From positions 154,785 to 172,704 of the forward strand of contig NW_004754900.1 of the NCBI RefSeq assembly GCF_000188695.1: 17,920 nucleotides of DNA. The letters are read 5' to 3'. Below are positions 1 through 17,920 of this stretch, one piece after another. Origin of the DNA: Salpingoeca rosetta (Eukaryota > Opisthokonta > Choanoflagellata > Craspedida > Salpingoecidae). A program made the translations under genes and the position numbers. Each line of letters opens with the position of its first letter. Position 1 is the stretch's first letter. Below the pieces are notes generated by a model. That model was given only the letters and a program-made list of their open reading frames with translations, ran no database searches and was not told where the DNA came from.

Positions 1-38
<38 letters not shown>

Positions 39-210
39 GCACACACGCACACGCACACACGCACACACACATTAACACATACAAGGATGTGAGCCCGACG
101 ATTGCTGTTCCACGAGGTAAGCCATTACTGTCGCTGCCACAGCACACTTGCAAGGTACCGACACCACGTTCATCGCGATCGCCAGCTTACACAGTGCAAC
201 GAGTACAGAC
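1..210. repeat. PNP intron 4 with CA-rich tract
   Basis: Bases 1-71 are an imperfect CA tract with scattered CG steps, which reads as GT in the PNP transcript. The rest of the stretch (to the donor at 210-209) shows no further PNP exon in any minus frame, so it is read as intron 4, cut by the window edge. Confidence 0.7.
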
Positions 211-1147
211 CTTCATGACGACGACGGGAGCGCCGCCGAGCTCGCCGAGGATGAGGCTGCCATCATGACCGGCAACTACAGGGGGGGGGGAGGGATGGTG
301 GACGTTGAGCATGGGTGTGAAGAAAGGGATTGAATGAAGCAGTGTAGAAACTGAGAACTTGCTCTGAGTGGAAGGTGGATCGCAAAGGCTACCGCGCACA
401 TACACAGCCAAGCATAAGGACAGACACACAGACAGACACACAGACAGACACGCATACACACACACACACACACAGAGACACACAGACACAGACACACACA
501 CAGAGGTACCCCCACCCATACACAGGCAACCAGCCCACCAGTGCTCGTGGGAAAGTGCGGGATCTCGGAGTAGGTGAGGCGCGTTGGCTCCTTGACGAGA
601 TCGGCGAGCCCACCGAGACCAGATCCGCAGATGATGCCAATCACAGGCTTCGTGGGGAACTGCAGCCAAAATGCAACATCATTCATGTCACGTCATGCAG
701 CGGTGTGCGCATGAGTGATGGGGAGTCGTGCGCATTGCTGAATGGCTCCTGTTATCTTTGCAGTGCCTGCGTGTAGCACACAATCGCGTTCAACACCATT
801 GTGTAGTCTCTCACCTTGGACTGGATAAAGGCGACGGCCTGCTCCAGCTTCTCGTACTCGCCAACCTCCTCCTCTGGAACAGCAAAAGGGCGTTTGCGTG
901 TGGGTGCGCACGTCACCGAGTCAGATGGCGTTGCAGCTTGTGGGAAACGACACAAACGAGGTGTACAACTTCCACACATACATACAGACACAGACAGGAA
1001 ATGAGGACAGAGGCAGAGGCAGTGACAGACACAGACACACAGACACACAGACAAAGACACACTCACACACACACACACACACACACTCACACACACACAC
1101 ACACACACACCAGAGGTCTTGGGACGCTTGGCATCAGTCTCGCTCAT
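211..1147 (-). CDS. Purine nucleoside phosphorylase, 5' part (4 exons, runs off the window)
   Basis: The product splits purine nucleosides with phosphate to free base and ribose-1-phosphate (purine salvage, cytosolic). Coding exons on the minus strand are 1147-1111, 873-815, 659-539 and 275-211. All junctions are GT-AG with consistent phases and give residues 1-94. The start ATG at 1147-1145 has A at -3. Exon 2 gives EYEKLEQAVAFIQSK. Exon 3 gives the phosphate-binding loop ICGSGLGGLADL (Ser45 in this numbering) and YSEIPHFPTST. Exon 4 gives VAGHDGSLILGELGG, matching the family's VPGHAGRL region with its His kept; Arg of that motif is Ser here. The exon 4 donor is at 210-209 and the following GRFHMYEG-type exon is not in the window, so about two thirds of a normal ~290-residue protein lies beyond base 1. 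It resembles the trimeric animal-type PNP. MTAP is a related alternative, but the GSGLGG...EIPHFP spacing favours PNP. Confidence 0.93.
397..530. repeat. CA/CAGA microsatellite in PNP intron 3
   Basis: This is an imperfect run of CA, CAGA and CACAGA units on the plus strand. It lies close to the exon 3 donor (538-537), so it is GT-rich in the transcript sense. The acceptor end of the same intron has a run of about ten G on the plus strand (281-290), which is a poly-C stretch in the sense direction just before the TAG acceptor. Confidence 0.9.
1046..1110. repeat. CA microsatellite beginning at the PNP exon 1 donor
   Basis: The tract runs directly into the exon 1 splice donor. In sense, coding sequence ending TCTG is followed at once by repeated GT. 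The exact donor is therefore set only by reading phase: position 1111 is the last exon base that keeps the frame into exon 2. Confidence 0.9.
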
Positions 1148-1349
1148 GGTTGGTGTGTCAGAGGTGGTGTCAGTGAACGCGAGCGAGTGGCTGTCAGCTG
1201 AAAGATGGCGATTGTAGAGAAGTTGTGAATGTTCTCCATTGATTTTCTCGGCCGACGGAAGGTGATCACCTTCCATTTCCCTCTCCCCCACACCCACCCA
1301 CACACAGACACACACACACACACCCACCCACACACACCCACCCACACAC

Positions 1350-1445
<96 letters not shown>

Positions 1446-1467
1446 ACGCACTCGGTTAAACACCACG
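1148..1467. promoter_or_regulatory. Head-to-head intergenic region (putative shared promoter) of PNP and the sulfotransferase-like gene
   Basis: The region is 320 bases between two divergent start codons and holds no further gene. Its right part (about 1291-1444) is a CA microsatellite, nearly pure from 1350 to 1444, ending 23 bases before the sulfotransferase-like ATG. No TATA box is visible. A promoter role is inferred from the divergent layout only. Confidence 0.5.
1291..1444. repeat. Long CA microsatellite upstream of the sulfotransferase-like gene
   Basis: CACCCA-interrupted units pass into an almost pure CA run. Long alternating CA/GT is known to be able to adopt Z-DNA. Here it occupies nearly half of a 320-base divergent promoter region, so its length probably affects spacing of promoter elements (inference). 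Confidence 0.9.
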
Positions 1468-2556
1468 ATGCGGCGGATCATCTTGTGGACGTGCCCGCGA
1501 TGCGTGAGCACAGCGTTTGAGCGCTGCTTCATCGGCGTAGAGGGGGTGAAGGTGTTCCATGAGCCCTACGGAAACCCGTTTTATTACGGCGCGGATCGCG
1601 TTCACCCTCGCTTCGCGTTGCAGCACGAGCACACCACAAGGTGGCAACAACAACAGCAGCAGCAGCAGCAGCAGCGGCAACGGAAGCAGGAAGAGGGCGC
1701 AGATCAGGCAGACAAGCAGCAAGGAGGTGTGGTCACGCCCGATCACCCACCCGAGGCACAAACACCGGAGGCCGTTGGGTTCGCGCCTGGCATGGACACC
1801 TTTGATGGCGTGCTTGCAGCGCTGCGTGCCGACTATCCGGGTTTCCACACGGTGTTCTCAAAGGACATGGCCTACTACCTGCGCAACAAGATGAACGCCA
1901 AATACCTTCGCGGCTTTCAGCACACGCTCCTGATGCGCCACCCCTGCAAGACGGCCCTGTCGCTGTGGACGAAGAGCCGGTGTGAGCCCGACACGGGCGC
2001 CCCCAACGCCAGCACGGGCTGGACGTTCTTCGACGTTCGTGATCTCGGCTATCGCGAGCTGTACGACATTGCCGACTTTGTTCTCAACCACCGAGAGGAG
2101 CAGCAACAACAGGACGGGGCGGACGGTGACCAGGTGCCAGGCAGTGACGCACAGCAGGCATCCTCGTCGTCGCCATCGTCGTCGCCACCACCTGCTGTCG
2201 TGATTGTGGATGCAGACGACCTCTTGCTGGATCCAAGTGGAATGATGCGCGCGTACTGCGCAGCGACCGGCCTGCCGTACGACGCCGGCATGCTCACGTG
2301 GGAGCCCGGCCCCGTGGAGGCGTGGAACACGTGGCCCGGGTGGCACGACGATGCGCTGCGCTCCACGGGACTGCAGAAACGCGAGCACCGGAAGCCCGCG
2401 CCGAGCGTGGCAGAGGTGGTGGCTGCGATGAAGGCGGACGTGTGCACGCTTCCACACCACCACGAGCACTACAACTGGCAGGAGATCCAGGCTGAGCTGC
2501 AGCACGCAGTTGATTTGTACGGGAAGCTCTATGCACACGCACTCAAGCTGGAGTGA
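1468..2556 (+). CDS. P-loop sulfotransferase-like protein, intronless, with low-complexity inserts
   Basis: The single exon encodes 362 residues, from an ATG in context ACCACGATGC to a TGA at 2554-2556. Residues 7-20 (WTCPRCVSTAFERC) form the 5'-phosphosulfate-binding loop of sulfotransferase-fold proteins. Residues 155-165 (LMRHPCKTALS) match the second, 3'-phosphate-binding motif with Arg157 and Ser165. Residues 225-240 (VIVDADDLLLDPSGMM) are the usual strand and helix after it, followed by WEPGPVEAWNTWPGWH. These support use of PAPS, but the acceptor cannot be told. Residues 60-69 are a glutamine run made mainly of CAG, part of a hydrophilic insert to about residue 100. A second Q/S/P-rich insert lies at about 209-222. 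There is no signal peptide or membrane segment. The closest architecture I know is the sulfotransferase domain that plants join to an aminotransferase-like domain; here it stands alone. It is the only intronless gene in the window. Confidence 0.8.
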   Translation: MRRIILWTCPRCVSTAFERCFIGVEGVKVFHEPYGNPFYYGADRVHPRFALQHEHTTRWQQQQQQQQQQRQRKQEEGADQADKQQGGVVTPDHPPEAQTPEAVGFAPGMDTFDGVLAALRADYPGFHTVFSKDMAYYLRNKMNAKYLRGFQHTLLMRHPCKTALSLWTKSRCEPDTGAPNASTGWTFFDVRDLGYRELYDIADFVLNHREEQQQQDGADGDQVPGSDAQQASSSSPSSSPPPAVVIVDADDLLLDPSGMMRAYCAATGLPYDAGMLTWEPGPVEAWNTWPGWHDDALRSTGLQKREHRKPAPSVAEVVAAMKADVCTLPHHHEHYNWQEIQAELQHAVDLYGKLYAHALKLE

Positions 2557-3166
2557 GCGAGTGCCAGAGTTGAGATGGAGGAGGAGGAACGTGTATTCAT
2601 TTCATTTCATGCATGCTCCCAACATCATCGTTAACAATGCTTCTCGCATGCTGTTACAACGACTTTGTTTGCTTCCTTGCTTGCGTGTCGTTACATGTTG
2701 CTTGCTGTGAGTTGGTTGCGCGCAAGTTGCACTGTATGTAACTCTGGGAACGACCAGTCAGGTAGACCAAGAAGAATGCAACAAGACACACGTGCACCGG
2801 CAAAAGGAGGCGCGTGGTGCGTACCAACAACAAGACCAAGAAGATCAAGAACGAATCAACAAGAACAACACAGGTGTGAAGGTAGACAAAAGGGCGACTG
2901 GGGATGGAACGATGACAGGAAGGACACGAAAGAACAGGGGGCAACACGCCAAGTGCGGGCAACAGAGGTTGTGGTGCTGCTGCTTGAGAGAAGCGGTGTG
3001 GTCTCACGCAGCAAAGTAGGAAGAAGAACAAAAGAGCAACGCAACGAAGCAGCAAGCCAACAAACCCGCGCAGCAAGACAATGGTTGAGGGGGTGGTTGT
3101 CGGAGAGAGCAGACGTACTGTCAGCAGGCGAGGAGGAGTGCAAGTACGACGGTGGTTTGAATCACA
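2557..3166. other. Convergent 3' intergenic region, no gene seen
   Basis: This stretch lies between the stop of the plus-strand sulfotransferase-like gene and the stop of the minus-strand kinase. It should hold both 3' UTRs. I see no AATAAA on either strand, no microsatellite of note and no open frame with recognisable protein sequence. The open frames present are low-complexity and have no homology I recognise. Confidence 0.6.
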
Positions 3167-3425
3167 TCACTGCGGCACCGCAAAGTCGAAGTCCGCAAAC
3201 GCCTGCAAAGTTTATGGAGTCGAAAGAGGCAGTGGGAGGGGGCGAAGGAGGTCGAAAATTAAGGGGGCAGAACGGCAGACATACAAGGTAGACAAGGTAG
3301 ACAAGGCAGACACACACACAGACAGGCAGTCACACACACACACACCCACACACACACCCACACACACAGACACAGACACAGACACAGACACACACAGACA
3401 CAGACACAGACACAGACACAGACAC

Positions 3426-3499
<74 letters not shown>

Positions 3500-3816
3500 T
3501 CTGGTCGATGTCCTTGATGGCAGCCTTTGGGATTGGGGTGAGGTGCACCTTTTCGCGCGTGAATTCGCGGTCGAAGTTGGCTGTTGGATCCCGAGACGAA
3601 GGGGGCTTGAATGGGGGCTTCACCTGATGTGATGTCACGTGGGTGGGGGTGATGGTTGATGTTGGCAATGGAGGAGCGGGTGAATGAGTACAGCAGAGTC
3701 AGGCAATAAACGAAACACAAGAAGTAAAACGTATCAAGGAGGGTGCACATAGTGACACGGGCCAGCAGACAACAGGCGGGCAGTCATGTGCACACCGCCA
3801 CCACCACCACCACCAC

Positions 3817-3864
<48 letters not shown>

Positions 3865-5949
3865 GAACAAGAACAAGAACAAGAACAAGAACAACAAGAA
3901 CAAGAACAACAACAACAACAAACGACGACGACAACCACCACCCGGTGCATCGAGTCGGCGCACCTGTCTGGCCTTGAGTTTGTCCCAGTCCATGTGGCGA
4001 TAGAAGGGGTGATCCATAATGTCACGCCGGCCCGATGGCCCGCAGCCAAGACGCGAGGAGGGGCGCTTCTGCATCAGCTGTTGGCAGGGAGAGACAGGGA
4101 GAGGTGTTTGAAGGACAAAAAAAAAAGGGGGGGGGGAAGAGGAATGAGCGGTGAACGCATGTGAGGTGAGTTGTGATTGTGGTTTGCGTGCAACGTGACG
4201 GCAGACGCGTGTTGTGCAAGGGAAAAGACAGACAGTGCAGGCAGACAAGAGAGACGGGCACACACACACACACACACAGACACAGACACAGACACAGACA
4301 CAGACACAGACACACACATACACAGACAGACAGACAGACACCCCACGACCACCACGACCAAGCATCATTGCCGTACCCCGCGGAGGAGGGAGGCTGCGGC
4401 GGTGGGGACACCGCTGGGAATACGGATGTCCTTTGCAATGACGTTGTCGAACAACTCGTCATCGTCAGCGCCGTCAAACGGAGGGCGGCCAATGAGCATT
4501 TCATACAGCAGCACACCGAGCGCCCAGAAGTCGACAGACTTGTTGTACGGCATCCCGTGGATGATCTCGGGCGCAATGTAGTCTGTTGGAACCAAAAAAA
4601 AGGAGGGAGGGGCAAAGGTACAAGGGGAGTGGTGATGTGATGTGATGGCAGATGGCGTGAGGGGAGTTACGTGAAGATGCATAAGCACAGCAGCACGTGG
4701 GTGACAACTGCCACTGTTGCTGAGCACAGCAGACCACCACCACGACCACCACGACCAGCAGCGTACCTGGGGTGCCGCAGAATGTGCCGGTCGTCTGGTC
4801 CGGCAGCATGCCCTCCTTGCACATGCCCATGTCCGTGATCTGCTCGACCGTTGCCCCAGGGGAGAGGAGGAGGGACGCAGGGAAGAGAGGGGGGGGGAGG
4901 CGCGATGTCAGTGGCGCGAGAGGGACAAGATCAAGGTACAACGGGGCCAGCAGCGCACGTGCACGCGAGCAAACGAGGGATGCCTGCAAGCAACGGCAGT
5001 GCATGAGGAGGAAAGGGGGGGGGGGCGTCGTCACCTTGATGTGGCCGTCCTGGTCCAGCATGACGTTGTCGAGCTTCAGATCACTGCACAGCGCAATGGC
5101 CAATGTGGCGGTGAATTGAGCGGTGGTCGTGGTGGATTGAGGGACAAGGTGACGAGTTGAGCGAGCGGGCATACCATGTTACAACTCAACGCGAACCAGG
5201 GACACAACCAAAGAAACAAAGACACAAAACGTATACCACCAGCAGCGATGTACTGAAACGAACACCACCACCAGCACCAGCACCAGCACCAGCAATGTAC
5301 GACTGACCGGTGGACAATGCCGCGGTCGTGGAGGAACCAGAGTCCTTCCAGGATCTCGGCACCATAAAATGCAGTCGCAATCTCGCCAAAGCGGCCTTGA
5401 CGCTGATGGTGGTGATGATGATGATGGTGGTGATGATGATGATGTGTTGGTGGCGATGGTGATTTCAGAGAGGACGGTGGTGAAGGACAGGATGGCGGTG
5501 GACAGGTTGCATGGGGAATGCAAAATGAACACACACGTGAATGAAGGGCAAGGGTATCTATCACCACACCACCGTTGTTGCAAACCCCCCCCCCCCACAC
5601 ACGGCCATCACCACGGGGGGACGGACCTGGATGTGGAACATGAGATCGCCACCGGAAATAAATTCCATCACGAAGAAGAGGCGGTCCTTCGACTGCGCAG
5701 CGAAACCCAACAGTGATGCATGGGGATGGAGATGGATGAGAAAGGAGGAGAGAGGGGGGAGGGGTTGGAGGAAATTGCACAAGTTGACGAGGCACCGATT
5801 CACCAACACACAGACACAGATACACAGATGAGCACGCAGACATGCCCACACACCCACATGTTCACACCATGACCACTGCTAGTGACCTGGAAGGCGGCCT
5901 CGAGGTGGACGAGGAAGGGGCAGCCGTTTCCTTCCGCGAGGACGCGGCG
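3167..5949 (-). CDS. Protein kinase C-like AGC kinase, C-terminal 275 residues; N-lobe exons missing
   Basis: This is a Ser/Thr kinase of the PKC/PKN group. Nine minus-strand exons are in phase: 5949-5887, 5692-5627, 5402-5308, 5083-5035, 4839-4767, 4582-4377, 4077-3964, 3623-3498 and 3202-3167. They total 828 nt, 275 residues plus TGA. Fragment residues 1-43 give [14 protein letters not shown] and [18 protein letters not shown]. The catalytic loop is HRDLKLDN (74-81). The magnesium motif is DMG (94-96) in place of DFG. The activation loop is TFCGTPDYIAPE, with the PDK1-type Thr at 110. Residues 192-202 ([11 protein letters not shown]) are very PKC-like. The AGC tail has NFD at 238-240, turn-motif Thr at 251 (LTP) and hydrophobic motif FADFDF (266-271) with Asp at the usual phospho-site. 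The glycine loop, the VAIK lysine, the alphaC glutamate and all regulatory domains are absent. The first exon begins in phase 0 after an AG acceptor, so it is internal. Upstream there is only a CA tract and then the CSB stop codon. Confidence 0.92.
3310..3497. repeat. CA/CAGACA microsatellite in last kinase intron
   Basis: CA, CACCCA and CAGACA units end as a pure CA run that touches the donor of the penultimate kinase exon (last coding base 3498). In sense it is GT next to the 5' splice site. The acceptor before the final 36-base exon is at 3204-3203. Confidence 0.92.
3786..3922. repeat. CAC, CAA and CAAGAA trinucleotide/hexanucleotide tract in a kinase intron
   Basis: A (CAC)n block passes into about 15 CAA units, then CAAGAA repeats, then CAA and CGA units. 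It lies on the donor side of the intron 3963-3624. Its plus-strand translation (poly-N, poly-T or poly-Q) is not a gene: it ends without any conserved sequence and lies opposite an intron. Confidence 0.88.
4257..4345. repeat. CA/CAGACA tract in a kinase intron
   Basis: This tract lies on the donor side of intron 4376-4078 and reads as GT/TCTG in sense. The acceptor side of the same intron carries an A run followed by a G run (about 4118-4137) on the plus strand, which is a strong polypyrimidine tract in sense. Confidence 0.88.
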
Positions 5950-5988
5950 CTGACGACGAAGGAGCGGAAAGACAACACCACTCCAAAT

Positions 5989-5989
<1 letters not shown>

Positions 5990-6067
<78 letters not shown>
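5990..6067. repeat. Pure (CA)39 tract between CSB stop and first visible kinase exon
   Basis: This uninterrupted CA run is 78 bases long. It ends 12 bases from the CSB stop codon (6082-6080) and lies about 40 bases upstream of the acceptor of the first visible kinase exon. It is the only sequence of any length between two unrelated genes, and occupies the place where the kinase N-lobe exons and its promoter would be expected. Confidence 0.95.
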
Positions 6068-6068
<1 letters not shown>

Positions 6069-6079
6069 CGCATTGTGTT

Positions 6080-17607
<11,528 letters not shown>

Positions 17608-17920
17608 GGCAAGCGGCGACAACTGCTACGCTCTTCCAAGCGGCGACTGCTACTCTCTTCCAAGCGGCGACAACTGCTGTCTCTTCCAAGCGACTGCTAC
17701 TCTCCTCACACACACACACACGCACACACGCACACGCACACACGCACACACACACCAAGCACGCAACCACGTTGACAGAGCACGCTGCGCTGCAACAAAC
17801 TCGCCTTGTGTGTGGTGTGTCAGCCGTGGGTGATTGCAGATAATTAGCATAAATGTAAGTAATTTTCTACAACTGCCATCAAGCAGGCGACGATAATGAC
17901 GGGAGGAACAGCAGGAACAC
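17608..17920. promoter_or_regulatory. CSB upstream region (putative promoter and 5' UTR)
   Basis: No gene is visible. Next to the start codon lies a four-unit tandem repeat (17611-17707), then a CA/CG tract (17708-17755), then ordinary sequence with an AT-rich island at about 17840-17868. That island contains ATGCTAAT on the minus strand, which only resembles an octamer element. Assignment as promoter rests on position alone. Confidence 0.45.
17611..17707. repeat. Four-unit tandem repeat immediately 5' of the CSB start codon
   Basis: Units begin AAGCGGCGAC and end CTCTTCC: 17611-17637 (27 bases), 17638-17661 (24), 17662-17687 (26) and a degenerate 17688-17707 (20). Lengths differ by small internal indels (AA and TG/CG steps). 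On the coding strand the first unit sits three bases upstream of the ATG, so the array is probably in the 5' UTR. Confidence 0.85.

Noticed and set aside
2654..3291. Overlapping open frames on both strands between the sulfotransferase-like gene and the kinase (2654-3076 minus, 2665-3291 plus)
   Set aside because: They have no recognisable domains and biased Arg/Gln or Leu/Ser composition. One overlaps the last kinase exon antisense. They are better read as 3' UTR and intergenic DNA.
3743..4003. Plus-strand poly-Asn/poly-Thr open frames
   Set aside because: They come from the CAA/CAAGAA intron tract opposite the kinase gene and show no conserved protein.
17611..17707. CRISPR-like array
   Set aside because: The units are contiguous with no unique spacers, and the DNA is clearly eukaryotic nuclear.

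Overview
The window is nuclear DNA of an intron-dense eukaryote. Protein-coding exons are GC-rich, nearly all introns are GT-AG and roughly 100-340 bases long, and the introns are full of CA/GT, CAC, CAT and CAA microsatellites. The gene content (a PKC-type AGC kinase, a full-length Cockayne syndrome B protein, a vertebrate-like purine nucleoside phosphorylase, polyglutamine tracts) suggests a unicellular relative of animals, perhaps a choanoflagellate. That placement is inference from style and homology; nothing in the window proves the species.

Layout: (1) 1-1147, minus strand: the first four coding exons of a purine nucleoside phosphorylase, whose 3' part lies beyond base 1. (2) 1148-1467: a short head-to-head intergenic region dominated by a CA tract. 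(3) 1468-2556, plus strand: an intronless P-loop sulfotransferase-like gene of 362 codons. (4) 2557-3166: a convergent 3' intergenic stretch with nothing recognisable. (5) 3167-5949, minus strand: nine exons encoding the C-terminal 275 residues of a PKC-like kinase. The N-lobe exons are missing; a (CA)39 tract stands where they should begin. (6) 6080-17607, minus strand: a complete CSB/ERCC6/Rad26 ortholog. I resolved 29 coding exons whose phases all agree, 4953 nt in total, giving 1650 residues and a stop. (7) 17608-17920: the CSB upstream region with a four-unit tandem repeat touching the start codon. A 100-N assembly gap lies at 12821-12920, inside CSB intron 10.

The genes do not form one pathway. 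CSB is a Swi2/Snf2 translocase of transcription-coupled repair, the kinase is a signalling enzyme, PNP serves purine salvage, and the sulfotransferase-like protein has an unknown acceptor.

The most interesting structure lies in the introns. In the transcript sense, donor-side halves carry GU-rich tracts (GU, GGU, GAU) and acceptor-side halves carry complementary CA-rich tracts (CA, ACC, AUC), with almost no reversals over 28 CSB introns. This would let the two ends of an intron pair. The second point to check is the junction at 5949-6080, where a kinase missing its N-lobe abuts the CSB stop codon across a CA tract. It may be an assembly misjoin or a real gene truncation.
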